NCBI GenBank assembly: GCA_026394075.1
Contig: JAPKYX010000122.1
Location: 1-32,302, forward strand
DNA: 32,302 nucleotides
Source of the DNA: Acidobacteriota bacterium
Lineage (GTDB): Bacteria; Acidobacteriota; Terriglobia; Bryobacterales; Bryobacteraceae
Direction of reading: 5' to 3'
Part shown: piece by piece, positions 1-7,197 of the stretch
Position numbering within the stretch: position 1 is the first letter of the stretch
Layout: each line of letters opens with the position of its first letter
Notes under the pieces: generated by a model
What the model saw: the letters and a program-made list of their open reading frames with translations, nothing else
Databases searched by the model: none
What the model was told of the DNA's origin: nothing
Made by a program: the position numbers and the translations under genes

Positions 1-352
1 GAGCCGCTCCCAGCAGCGAGATGAAGATCCCGGCCATCGCCGGCGCCAGCGCGACAAACATGCGGCTGCGGAAGCGGTCCGAAAGGTACCCGTAAAGCGG
101 TTGCGTGGTGGACGACGAAAACACCCGTAACCCGCCCAGCAGACCCGCTTGCGCCAGCGAAATGCCCATCCGGTCCACAATCATTGGCTGAAAGGCGGCC
201 AACGCACTGGAGTAAAGATCGATGAAGAAGTGCGCCACACACAACAAAATCAGGGTGGAGCTCGATCGGCGGGCCACCAGCGTGGAATCCGTACGCACGC
301 CGCCGGGTGAGATGATTCCGGCCTCAGGCAATGCGGGGACTTTCGATGTCAT
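1..352 (-). CDS. MFS transporter, N-terminal part (cut by window edge)
   Basis: The open frame runs from ATG at 352 to the window edge (117 codons), so only the first three or so membrane segments are present. After a polar N-terminus of about 28 residues comes a hydrophobic helix containing HFFIDLYSSALAAFQP, then MGISLAQAGLLGGLRVF, then the MFS loop 2-3 motif (QPLYGYLSDRF, equivalent to G-x-L-S-D-R) and another hydrophobic helix. The HFxxDxY start with an SLAQAGLL segment resembles the fosmidomycin-resistance (Fsr)-like branch of drug-efflux MFS proteins. The substrate cannot be told from this fragment. It is divergent from the oxidoreductase at 373, with only 20 bp between start codons. The major-facilitator call is secure; the Fsr-like sub-call is tentative. 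Confidence 0.8.
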   Translation of the reverse strand, partial: MTSKVPALPEAGIISPGGVRTDSTLVARRSSSTLILLCVAHFFIDLYSSALAAFQPMIVDRMGISLAQAGLLGGLRVFSSSTTQPLYGYLSDRFRSRMFVALAPAMAGIFISLLGAA

Positions 353-364
353 GCTAGGGGTACT

Positions 365-373
365 TACAGTATA
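365..373. promoter_or_regulatory. Overlapping divergent -10 boxes
   Basis: Only 20 bp separate the divergent start codons at 352 (minus) and 373 (plus). The minus strand reads TATACT at 373-368, five of six matches to TATAAT, placing a start site about 9 nt before the MFS ATG. The plus strand reads TACAGT at 365-370, only 3-8 nt before the oxidoreductase ATG, so its start site would fall at or inside that codon. No good -35 box is seen on either strand. This is a motif match only. Confidence 0.3.
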
Positions 374-1377
374 TGGTCAACAAACGTGTTCTGCTCGCTT
401 CCCGCCCCGTGGGCATGCCCACGGCGGAGAATTTCACGCTCACTTCTGACGCGCTCGAAACGATGACCGCGGGCGATGTGCTGGTGCAGGTGCTCTACCT
501 GTCGCTGGACCCTTACATGCGCGGCCGCATGAGCGACGCCAAGTCGTACGCCGAGCCGTTTAAGGTAGGCGCTGTCCTGGGCGGCGGCACCGTAGGCCGC
601 GTGGTCCGGAGCAATTCGGAAAAGTTTCACGAAGGCGACATCGTCGAAGGCCAATGTGGCTGGCAGCAGTACGCTTTGGTTCCGGCGGCGACCCTTCGCA
701 AAGTGGACCCCACGCTGGCCCCCATCACGACGGCCCTGGGCATCCTCGGCATGCCGGGCATGACCGCCTATTTCGGCCTGCTCGACATCTGCCAGCCCAA
801 GGCCGGTGAGACCGTAGTGGTCAGCGGCGCGGCGGGTGCAGTGGGCAGCTATGTGGGCCAGATCGCCAAGCTGAAGGGCTGCCGCGCCGTGGGCATTGCG
901 GGCACGGATGAGAAGTGCCGCCTGCTGGTGGAAGAGTTTGGCTTCGATGCCGCCTACAACTACAAGACCACCACGGACCATTCCGCCAAGCTGAAGGAGC
1001 TGTGCCCCCAAGGCATTGATTGCTACTTCGACAACGTCGGCGGGGTGATCTCGGACGCCGTCTTCAGCCGCATGAACACCTTCGGCCGCGTCTCCATCTG
1101 CGGGCAGATCTCGCAGTACAACAACACCCAGATCGAACTCGGCCCCCGCCTGTTGAGCACGGTCCTGGTGAAGCAACTCAAGGTGGAAGGCTTCATCGTG
1201 ATCCGCTACTTTGAGCGCGCCCGCGAGTTCTACACCGACATGAGCCAGTGGCTGCGTGAAGGCAAGCTCAAGTATCGGGACACCGTGGTCGACAGCATCG
1301 AGAACGCGCCGCAGGCGTTCATCGGGCTGCTGCAGGGAGAAAACACGGGCAAGATGCTCGTGAAGGTGGCCGACTAG
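373..1377 (+). CDS. CurA-like NADP-dependent MDR oxidoreductase (LTB4 dehydrogenase / PTGR family)
   Basis: The 334-residue product has the full length of the zinc-free medium-chain reductases that reduce alpha,beta-unsaturated carbonyls with NADPH (CurA, YncB, leukotriene B4 12-hydroxydehydrogenase). The family signature LSLDPYMRGRM lies at residues 43-53. The N-terminal GroES-like domain is followed by a Rossmann fold whose nucleotide-binding loop SGAAGAVGSYVGQIAK spans about 151-166. YFDNVGG follows in the usual place, and the C-terminal GKMLVKV ends like the family. No zinc-ligand cysteine pattern is present. A soluble cytoplasmic enzyme is expected; the physiological substrate is unknown. 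The DUF2442 gene starts 5 bp downstream and is probably co-transcribed. No Shine-Dalgarno sequence precedes the ATG. Confidence 0.9.
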   Translation: MVNKRVLLASRPVGMPTAENFTLTSDALETMTAGDVLVQVLYLSLDPYMRGRMSDAKSYAEPFKVGAVLGGGTVGRVVRSNSEKFHEGDIVEGQCGWQQYALVPAATLRKVDPTLAPITTALGILGMPGMTAYFGLLDICQPKAGETVVVSGAAGAVGSYVGQIAKLKGCRAVGIAGTDEKCRLLVEEFGFDAAYNYKTTTDHSAKLKELCPQGIDCYFDNVGGVISDAVFSRMNTFGRVSICGQISQYNNTQIELGPRLLSTVLVKQLKVEGFIVIRYFERAREFYTDMSQWLREGKLKYRDTVVDSIENAPQAFIGLLQGENTGKMLVKVAD

Positions 1378-1382
1378 GTGCG

Positions 1383-1799
1383 ATGCTCGCGATTGTGTCG
1401 GTGCAACCCACGGAAGAAGCATTGAAGTTAGGGTTGTCCGATGGACGGACCGTCTCCACCCCGTTGGCTTGGTACCCCCGGCTAGCGGAGGGGAACTCGG
1501 AACAACTGCAGGACTTCTGGATCTACGAAGGTGGCGTCGGTGTCCATTGGCCTAGCCTGGATGAGGACATCAGCCTGGACGGCCTGCTGGCGGGGGCTCC
1601 ATCGCCCGAATACCGCCGTGGGACGCGGGGCACCTTCTTCCCCAATGCCGACGATCCGGCCAGCCTGGTCGCCGCCCACGGGTTCTTTCAGCGCTTGTTA
1701 AACGAATACTCGGAGCTGCTCCGGAAGCAGCCGCCAGAGGACCAAGCCCGGCTTCGAGACGAAGTCTTCCGGGCCCTCGGCACTCGCCCCGCAGCTTAG
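1383..1799 (+). CDS. DUF2442 domain protein
   Basis: This 138-residue protein begins with a DUF2442-type domain (about residues 1-70). The elements are a short beta start, LSDGRTVSTPLAWYPRL, a WIYEGGVGVHWPSLDEDISL stretch and DGLLAG, the usual pattern of this toxin-antitoxin-associated or orphan domain of unknown function. The remaining 65 or so residues are an extension ending in a charged helix (RLLNEYSELLRKQPPEDQARL), longer than the minimal domain. It follows the oxidoreductase by 5 bp. Its stop overlaps the 3' end of the convergent beta-oxidation gene by 4 bp. No DUF4160 partner, often found beside DUF2442, is visible. Function unknown. Confidence 0.75.
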   Translation: MLAIVSVQPTEEALKLGLSDGRTVSTPLAWYPRLAEGNSEQLQDFWIYEGGVGVHWPSLDEDISLDGLLAGAPSPEYRRGTRGTFFPNADDPASLVAAHGFFQRLLNEYSELLRKQPPEDQARLRDEVFRALGTRPAA

Positions 1800-3733
1800 C
1801 GGCCCACCTGTCCGTACCACATCGGTCCGCCGCGGTGGGCGGGGAAGCCGTAGCCGTTGACGTAGATGATGTCGATGTCCACCGGCCGCAGTGCGATGCC
1901 TTCTTCTAAGATCTTCTTGCCTTCGTCGATCAACGCGCCGACGCAACGGTCGATGATCTCTTGCGCGCTGATCTCGCGGTGGCCGGTGCGGTGTTGCTCG
2001 ATCAGTGCGGTCACCACCGGGTCAATTGCGGGGTTGCGCTTCTCGTCGTACTTGTACCAGCCGGCGCCGGTCTTTTGGCCGTAGCGGCCCATCTCGCACA
2101 GGGCATCTTCAATGGGAGCTGAGCCCACTTCGCCACGCTCCTGCCGGATGCGCCAGCCGACATCGAGGCCCGCCAGATCGCCCACTGCCAGCGGACCCAT
2201 GGCCATGCCCCAATCATAGAGCGCCTTGTCCACCGCCATCGGGTCCGCGCCTTCGATCACCAGTTGCTCCGCCACGCGGCGGTAGGGGCCAAACATCCGG
2301 TTGCCCACAAAGCCAAAGCAGTTGCCCACCAGCACGCCCACCTTGCGCAGCGTCTTGGCGAGAGCCATCGAGGTCGCCAGAACCTCCGGCGCGGTGTCCT
2401 TGCCCCGCACGATTTCCAGCAACCGCATCACGTTGGCCGGGCTGAAGAAGTGGTGGCCCACTACCATGTGCGGGCGCTTGGTGGCGCTGGCGATCTCGTC
2501 GATGTCGAGCGTGGACGTGTTGGTCGCCAGAATGCAGTCGGCCTTGGCGATCCCATCCAGTTCGGCAAAGATCGTCTTCTTCAGCGCCATGTTCTCGAAC
2601 ACGGCTTCGACGATGATGTCGGCGGTGTCGAAGCCCTCCCAGGTCAGCTGCGGCGTCAGCAGCGCCAAGCGCGAATCCATCCAGGCTTGCGTAAAGCGGC
2701 CCTTGGCCACGGAGGCGGCGTAGTTCTTGGTGATGGTGGCGACACCGCGGTCGAGCGAGGCTTGCGAGGTCTCGCGCAGACGCACCGGGATGCCCGCGTT
2801 CAGATAGTTCATCGCGATGCCGCCGCCCATGGTGCCTGCGCCGATCACGGCCGCGCTCTTGATGGGCAGCACGGGAGTGTCCTTGGCGAGGAAGGGAATC
2901 TTGGCCACTTCGCGCTCGCCGAAGAAGATGTGGATCATCGACTTTGACTGTTCGTCAAACAGACACTCTTCAAACAGCTGCCGCTCGTAAGCCACTCCTT
3001 CGGCGAAGGTCATCCGCGTGGCGGCTTCGACGGCATCGATCGCCTTTTGCGCGGCCATCAAGCCACGAGCCCGTTTGGCGGCCGCGGCGCGCGCGGCACT
3101 GGAGACGGCCGGGTCTGCGGCGGCTACCGGCAGATCGCTCACGCGGCGCACGGGCTTGCCTTGCGCGAACTCCACCGCAAAGGTCAAGAGATCGCCGTTG
3201 GACACCGCATCCACGATGCCGTGCTGCAACGCTTCTGCGGCTGAGATCGGGTCACCCTGCCAGCACATCTCCATCGCCTTGGCGACCCCCGCCAGCCGCG
3301 GCAAGCGCTGTGTTCCGGCCGCGCCGGGGATGATGCCGAGCTTCACTTCCGGCTGGCCCACCTTGGCCGCTGGGTCCATGACGCGGTAGTGCCCGCCCAT
3401 CGCCACTTCGAGACCTCCGCCCAATGCCTGCCCATGGATCGCCATGACGACTGGTTTGGCGGACTGCTCAATCAGGTCGATCTTGTCGGCTAGGCCGATG
3501 TCCGATTTCTGGCCCGAAGTAATCTTGCCGAACTCCTTGATGTCGGCTCCCGAGATAAAGGTGCGGCCACCACCGATAATCACAATAGCGGTGACTTCCG
3601 GGTCGGCATTGAAGGTGGCGACGCCTTCGACGATCCCCTCCGGCACTCCGGGACTCAGGGCGTTGACGGGTGGATTATTGATGGTGATGACGCCAACATT
3701 GGCCAGCTTCGAGAGAAGGACGAGATCGCTCAT
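1796..3733 (-). CDS. Bifunctional enoyl-CoA hydratase / 3-hydroxyacyl-CoA dehydrogenase (FadB/FadJ-like)
   Basis: This enzyme carries out two successive steps of fatty-acid beta-oxidation: hydration of trans-2-enoyl-CoA, then NAD-dependent oxidation of the 3-hydroxyacyl-CoA. Residues 1 to about 190 form a crotonase domain. The oxyanion-hole segments ISGADIKEF and GQALGGGLEVAMG are present, with the two catalytic glutamates in GGGLE and QPEVKLGI (about E109 and E129). The dehydrogenase domain starts with the NAD loop VIGAGTMGGGIA near residue 296. GHHFFSPANVMRLLEIV, carrying the catalytic His, lies near 427. At 645 residues it is shorter than E. coli FadB and nearer the peroxisomal L-bifunctional type. 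I take the ATG at 3733 as start, where homology begins; an in-frame ATG at 3754 would overlap the divergent gene. No thiolase gene is adjacent. Confidence 0.92.
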   Translation of the reverse strand: MSDLVLLSKLANVGVITINNPPVNALSPGVPEGIVEGVATFNADPEVTAIVIIGGGRTFISGADIKEFGKITSGQKSDIGLADKIDLIEQSAKPVVMAIHGQALGGGLEVAMGGHYRVMDPAAKVGQPEVKLGIIPGAAGTQRLPRLAGVAKAMEMCWQGDPISAAEALQHGIVDAVSNGDLLTFAVEFAQGKPVRRVSDLPVAAADPAVSSAARAAAAKRARGLMAAQKAIDAVEAATRMTFAEGVAYERQLFEECLFDEQSKSMIHIFFGEREVAKIPFLAKDTPVLPIKSAAVIGAGTMGGGIAMNYLNAGIPVRLRETSQASLDRGVATITKNYAASVAKGRFTQAWMDSRLALLTPQLTWEGFDTADIIVEAVFENMALKKTIFAELDGIAKADCILATNTSTLDIDEIASATKRPHMVVGHHFFSPANVMRLLEIVRGKDTAPEVLATSMALAKTLRKVGVLVGNCFGFVGNRMFGPYRRVAEQLVIEGADPMAVDKALYDWGMAMGPLAVGDLAGLDVGWRIRQERGEVGSAPIEDALCEMGRYGQKTGAGWYKYDEKRNPAIDPVVTALIEQHRTGHREISAQEIIDRCVGALIDEGKKILEEGIALRPVDIDIIYVNGYGFPAHRGGPMWYGQVGR

Positions 3734-3734
3734 T

Positions 3735-4160
3735 GTGTTGAGCCTATCACTCATGCTGGTGGCCCTGGCCGCTCCTGGTCAGGGCAGGGCAGCGGAGGCG
3801 CCGGTGGTCTATGTATGGCTATCGCCCGAGTGTCCGGTCTCGAACCGGTACGCGCCTGAGCTCGACCGCATTGAACATGACTATCCCGCCGTCAAGCTGA
3901 TCCGGACCGATTCCCCCATACTCGCGCGCAAGTACGGCATCACCATGACGCCCGAAGTGGCTGTCGTTGACGCTCAAGGCCGCCTCTTCTACCGCGGCCG
4001 CATTGATGACCAGTATGTCGACTACGGCAAAACCCGGCTCGCCCCCACGCGGCGTGATCTGCGGATCGCTCTCGATGAACTGGCTGCCGGCAAGCGCGCC
4101 AGCCTGCCGAGAACGAAGGCGTTTGGGTGTGCGCTGACTACTCCGGCAAAGACGAACTAG
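3735..4160 (+). CDS. Exported thioredoxin-fold (redoxin-like) protein
   Basis: The mature part has the order of a small redoxin domain: VVYVWLSPECPVSNRYAPEL, then a beta-alpha unit, ITMTPEVAVVDAQGRLFYRG with the cis-Pro turn, RIDDQYVDYGKTR, and a C-terminal FGCAL. The active site is C-P-V-S, so only the first Cys of the usual CXXC remains; a second Cys sits near the C-terminus. Related single-Cys redoxins occur in acidobacteria and planctomycetes. A hydrophobic stretch ending in GRAAEA looks like a signal peptide, giving a periplasmic product. The start is uncertain. GTG 3735 leaves 1 bp to the divergent gene; ATG 3753 would be shorter; ATG 3687 would supply the missing basic n-region (FERRTR) but overlap that gene by 47 bp. 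The 3' end overlaps the convergent gene by 4 bp. Confidence 0.72.
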   Translation: MLSLSLMLVALAAPGQGRAAEAPVVYVWLSPECPVSNRYAPELDRIEHDYPAVKLIRTDSPILARKYGITMTPEVAVVDAQGRLFYRGRIDDQYVDYGKTRLAPTRRDLRIALDELAAGKRASLPRTKAFGCALTTPAKTN

Positions 4161-6295
4161 TAGAGCAGCGCCCGCTGCCGCTTGGCCAGAAACTCAGCCA
4201 TGTCCCAACCAGCAACCACCCGCCGCGGGTCGTCGCCCTTCTTGATGGCGTCCATGGTGGCGCGGTTGCCGATCAGGCGCGCGCAGGCTTCGATGTCGAT
4301 CTTGCCGGGGTAGAGTTTCTGTAGCGCCGTCGCCAGTTCTACGCCGAATAACGTCGCGTTCACGGCTTCCCGTTCCGTGATCACGAACCGCACGCCGGAC
4401 TTGATGGGGTAGGCGCGGAGGCCGGGAATGAAGCGTTGGTTCAAGTAGCCAGCCAGTTCCGGGCCGTTGATCCAGTCGGCGGACACTTGCTCAAATGGTG
4501 CGTCAGTGCCGCGGCCGACGGAGTAGCCTTTCGAGAACTCGATCATCGCCACGCCGGGGTAGAGCAGCGCGCCATTCAAGCTCTTCATGTTGGGCGAGGG
4601 GTTCACCCACGTGAGCCCCGTCTGGTCCAGCCAGTAGTCGCGCTGCCAGTTCTTCATCGGCACCACAGTCAGGTCGGCCTTCACTTCTTCGTTGATCATG
4701 CGCGCCAGTTCGCCCAACGTCATGCCATGACGGATGGGCATGGGACGGATGGCGATGAATGATTGCCGGTCCGCGTCGAGCATTGGGCCTTCGACGCGTG
4801 TGCCGGTGATCGGGTTCGGGCGGTCCAGCACCACAAAGGGCAGCTTGCGCCGCGAGGCTTCTTCCATGGCGTTCACCATGGTCGAAAGAAAGGTGTAGAA
4901 GCGCGCGCCGATGTCCTGGATGTCGAACACCAGCACGTCGACGTTCTTCAGGCTCTCGTCGCTGGGACGGCGCTGCTTACCGGAATAGAGGCTCCAGACG
5001 GTGAGGCCGGACTTTTCGTCCTTGCTGTTGCCGACGTTCTCGTGATCTTCCTTGCCCGCGATGCCGTGCTCCGGCGAAAAGAGCGCCGTGAGTTTGACGC
5101 CCGCCGCGATCATCGCATCGATGTTGCGCTGCCCGTCGCGAGCCAGGCCCGTGTGGTTGGTGATCAAGCCCACTCGCTTGCCCGCCAGGCGCGAGAACTT
5201 CTCGTCGATCAAGACATCCAGGCCCGTCAGTGTGTTGCCGCCCGTGACGGACTTGGCTGCTTCGGTGGCCACCGCGCGCCGCAAGGCTGCGATGGGCGGG
5301 GTCCGTTGCGGGTGCACGGCGTTGGTGAGCAGGATTACGTAGGTGCGGGACACGGGGTCCATCCACAAGGACGTACCGGTGAAGCCGGTGTGGCCGAAAC
5401 CACCGATGGGGAACAGCTCGCCGCGGGGGGCGGAGAAGGCGGTGTCGATGTCCCAGCCAAAGCCGCGTACGGGCTTGCTGGCGGGCGATTGCGGTTGCGT
5501 GAAATTCGTCTTGCGGGACAGCATCCAGCGGGCGAACAGAGCCAGATCGTCGGCCGTCGTGAACATGCCCGCATGCCCGGCTACGCCACCCATGAAGCGG
5601 GCCGTCGGGTCATGCACGACGCCGCGGATGGAGGTGGTCTCGCCCTTCAGCCGTTCTGTCGGGGCGATCCTGGCCTTTAGAGCTGCCGGTGGCACAAACT
5701 GCGTATCTTTCATCGCCAGCGGCTGAAACACCATGCGTTGGGCGTACTCGTTCAACGGCTGACCCGAAACGCGGCGCACGATCTCGCCCAGCAGCAGAAA
5801 ATTGATGTCGCTATAGACAAACTTCTCGCCCGGTGCGGTGGTGGGCTTGTCCACTAGCGCTCGCCGAATGCCCTCGCGCTCGCCGGACCATTCTGGTTCC
5901 AGGTCAACGTCGGGCCGCAGTCCGGAGTAGTGCGTCAACAAGTGGCGCACGGTGATCCCCGTATATGGGTACTCCGGCAGATACGAAGCCACCGTCCGGT
6001 CCGGATCGATCCCCAATAGCATCACCGAGGTTGTCGTGGCCACCACTTTGGTCAACGATGCCGCATCAAAAATTGTGTCGAGCGTCATCGTCTCGCCCGC
6101 CACTTCGTAGCTCCGCAAGCCGTAGGCCTGCCGGTGCAGCAACTGATCCGGCCGGCCCGGCACTGAACGGCCGACAATCGCCACGGCTCCGGGAATCTGC
6201 TTCTTGGCGATCGCTTCTTCGATCGCGCGCGAGATTCCGGGAATCTCCTGCGCGCCAGCGGCCAGCGCCGCGCCCAACCAGATCAAAAATCTCAT
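4157..6295 (-). CDS. Secreted serine hydrolase (AmiE-like beta-lactamase family) fused to NamZ exo-muramidase (DUF1343/GH171)
   Basis: This 712-residue product joins two domains. After a signal peptide (MRFLIWLGAALAAGAQ) comes a class C beta-lactamase-fold hydrolase to about residue 350. Its motifs are S80-L-T-K83 (SxxK), Y161-S-D and H302-T-G. Residues 358-712 match NamZ/DUF1343, with LITNHTGL, LFSPEHGIAG (406-413), VFDIQDIGARFYTF, DRPNPITG, VNPSPNMKSLNG and GTDAPFEQ. In Bacillus subtilis, NamZ releases MurNAc from the non-reducing end of glycan fragments, and the neighbouring AmiE removes the stem peptide; here both activities appear on one chain. The start is set by the signal peptide and by an ATGA overlap with the upstream dehydratase gene, so translation is probably coupled. 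The product probably acts in the periplasm. The third catalytic element, Y-S-D instead of Y-x-N, needs checking. Confidence 0.88.
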   Translation of the reverse strand: MRFLIWLGAALAAGAQEIPGISRAIEEAIAKKQIPGAVAIVGRSVPGRPDQLLHRQAYGLRSYEVAGETMTLDTIFDAASLTKVVATTTSVMLLGIDPDRTVASYLPEYPYTGITVRHLLTHYSGLRPDVDLEPEWSGEREGIRRALVDKPTTAPGEKFVYSDINFLLLGEIVRRVSGQPLNEYAQRMVFQPLAMKDTQFVPPAALKARIAPTERLKGETTSIRGVVHDPTARFMGGVAGHAGMFTTADDLALFARWMLSRKTNFTQPQSPASKPVRGFGWDIDTAFSAPRGELFPIGGFGHTGFTGTSLWMDPVSRTYVILLTNAVHPQRTPPIAALRRAVATEAAKSVTGGNTLTGLDVLIDEKFSRLAGKRVGLITNHTGLARDGQRNIDAMIAAGVKLTALFSPEHGIAGKEDHENVGNSKDEKSGLTVWSLYSGKQRRPSDESLKNVDVLVFDIQDIGARFYTFLSTMVNAMEEASRRKLPFVVLDRPNPITGTRVEGPMLDADRQSFIAIRPMPIRHGMTLGELARMINEEVKADLTVVPMKNWQRDYWLDQTGLTWVNPSPNMKSLNGALLYPGVAMIEFSKGYSVGRGTDAPFEQVSADWINGPELAGYLNQRFIPGLRAYPIKSGVRFVITEREAVNATLFGVELATALQKLYPGKIDIEACARLIGNRATMDAIKKGDDPRRVVAGWDMAEFLAKRQRALLY

Positions 6296-6579
6296 GCCGC
6301 TCCCAGTTTGGCTGCCAACTCGTCCAACTTCTTCGCTAACGCCACATCCTTCGCCGTCACGCCGCCTGCGTCGTGGGTCCAGAGATCCACCACGACGCGG
6401 TTCCAGACGTTGAACCATTCCGGGTGGTGATTCATGGCCTCAATGGCGATGGCTGAGGTAGCCATAAAGCCAAAGGCGTGGACGAAGTCGGCGAACTTAT
6501 ACTCGCGGTGCAGTTTGCCCGCGTTGTCCGTCCAGCCCGGAAGTTGGGCGAGGGCGTCAGCGATTGAAATCTTGCTCAT
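6292..6579 (-). CDS. phhB: 4a-hydroxytetrahydrobiopterin dehydratase (pterin-4a-carbinolamine dehydratase)
   Basis: The 95-residue product has the length and signature of PCD/DCoH. LPGW is followed by FKF-like KFADFVHAFGFM, then MNHHPEWFNVWNRVVVDLWTHD and GGVTAKDVALA. The catalytic histidines are H51, H52 and H69. The enzyme dehydrates 4a-hydroxytetrahydropterin to quinonoid dihydropterin after aromatic amino acid hydroxylation. The ATG at 6579 is preceded by a good Shine-Dalgarno sequence (GAGAGG, about 7 nt upstream); an upstream in-frame ATG at 6612 lies inside the preceding gene. It lies 10 bp after the SDR gene and overlaps the hydrolase/NamZ gene by ATGA. No aromatic hydroxylase gene is in this window. 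Confidence 0.93.
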   Translation of the reverse strand: MSKISIADALAQLPGWTDNAGKLHREYKFADFVHAFGFMATSAIAIEAMNHHPEWFNVWNRVVVDLWTHDAGGVTAKDVALAKKLDELAAKLGAA

Positions 6580-6589
6580 CGAAAACCTC

Positions 6590-7141
6590 TCAGACCTCGC
6601 GCAACGATCCACTCACCGTCGAATCCGCTTGCACCAACTCGAGCAACGCTTGGCTCACCAAGGCACGCTTCTCATCGGTGTCGATCGTTCCCGGCAGCAC
6701 GGCGTTCACGAACACCCGGTCACTCGCCGATTCTTTCGCCAGCACCTCAATGAAGGCGTGCAGCGCGGCTTTGGTCGCGACATAGGCCGCCATCCCGGGC
6801 ACCCGAGCTTCCGCGCCCGCCGCTCCGATGGCCACGATGTGTCCGCCACTACGCGCGGCCAGTCGCACAGCCGCTTCCCGCAGAATCGGCACCGCGGCCA
6901 GCATGTTCATCGAGATCAGCTTGTGCCAAGCTTCGTCACTGGAGCCCATCTCAAAGCCGCCCACCAGGTGCACCAGTACGTGGAACGCGCCAGCCTCGTC
7001 CAGCACCCGCTGCGCCTCCGCTGGATTGCTCAAGTCCACGCCCCGCACGGGCACCACCTGATAGCCGGCTTGCTCAAACTGCGCCGTGACCACTTTTCCC
7101 AGCGCGCCGCTGGCACCCGTAATCACTGCTATCCGCTTCAT
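6590..7141 (-). CDS. Short SDR, probably a dihydropteridine reductase-like (QDPR-like) enzyme
   Basis: This is a 183-residue Rossmann-fold short-chain dehydrogenase. The cofactor loop is TGASGALG (residues 8-15), N79 lies on helix 4, and the active site is Y120-V-A-T-K124. The usual catalytic Ser 13 residues before the Tyr is Ala (A107). In animal quinonoid dihydropteridine reductases, as I recall them, that position is also Ala, and PGMAAYVATKAALH and AVLPGTIDT resemble PGMIGYGMAKGAVH and AVLPVTLDT. The next gene makes the quinonoid substrate, so a role in NAD(P)H-dependent tetrahydropterin recycling is a reasonable inference. The protein is 50-60 residues shorter than animal QDPR. No Shine-Dalgarno sequence is present; a TACACT box lies at -12 to -7. 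A general SDR of other specificity remains possible. Confidence 0.72.
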   Translation of the reverse strand: MKRIAVITGASGALGKVVTAQFEQAGYQVVPVRGVDLSNPAEAQRVLDEAGAFHVLVHLVGGFEMGSSDEAWHKLISMNMLAAVPILREAAVRLAARSGGHIVAIGAAGAEARVPGMAAYVATKAALHAFIEVLAKESASDRVFVNAVLPGTIDTDEKRALVSQALLELVQADSTVSGSLREV

Positions 7142-7147
7142 TATTCG

Positions 7148-7191
7148 AGTGTAAGGCGAATCCGGGCGCAGCGCGAGTTTCTGTGTACAGT
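7148..7191. promoter_or_regulatory. Divergent leaderless-type -10 boxes between SDR and MEMO genes
   Basis: The 56-bp gap between divergent starts at 7141 (minus) and 7198 (plus) holds TACACT on the minus strand (7153-7148) and TACAGT on the plus strand (7186-7191). Each lies exactly 12 to 7 nt before its start codon, where a -10 element belongs if transcription begins at the ATG. Neither gene has a Shine-Dalgarno sequence, and no convincing -35 box is seen. Confidence 0.42.
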
Positions 7192-7197
7192 AGAGTC

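Noticed and set aside
364..1422. Long open frame on the minus strand (352 codons)
   Set aside because: It is the complement of the CurA-like gene in a GC-rich genome; its translation is rich in Ala, His and Arg and shows no family motif.
4763..5680. 305-codon plus-strand frame opposite the hydrolase/NamZ gene
   Set aside because: The minus strand here encodes clear SxxK and NamZ motifs; the plus frame is a shadow with no domain.
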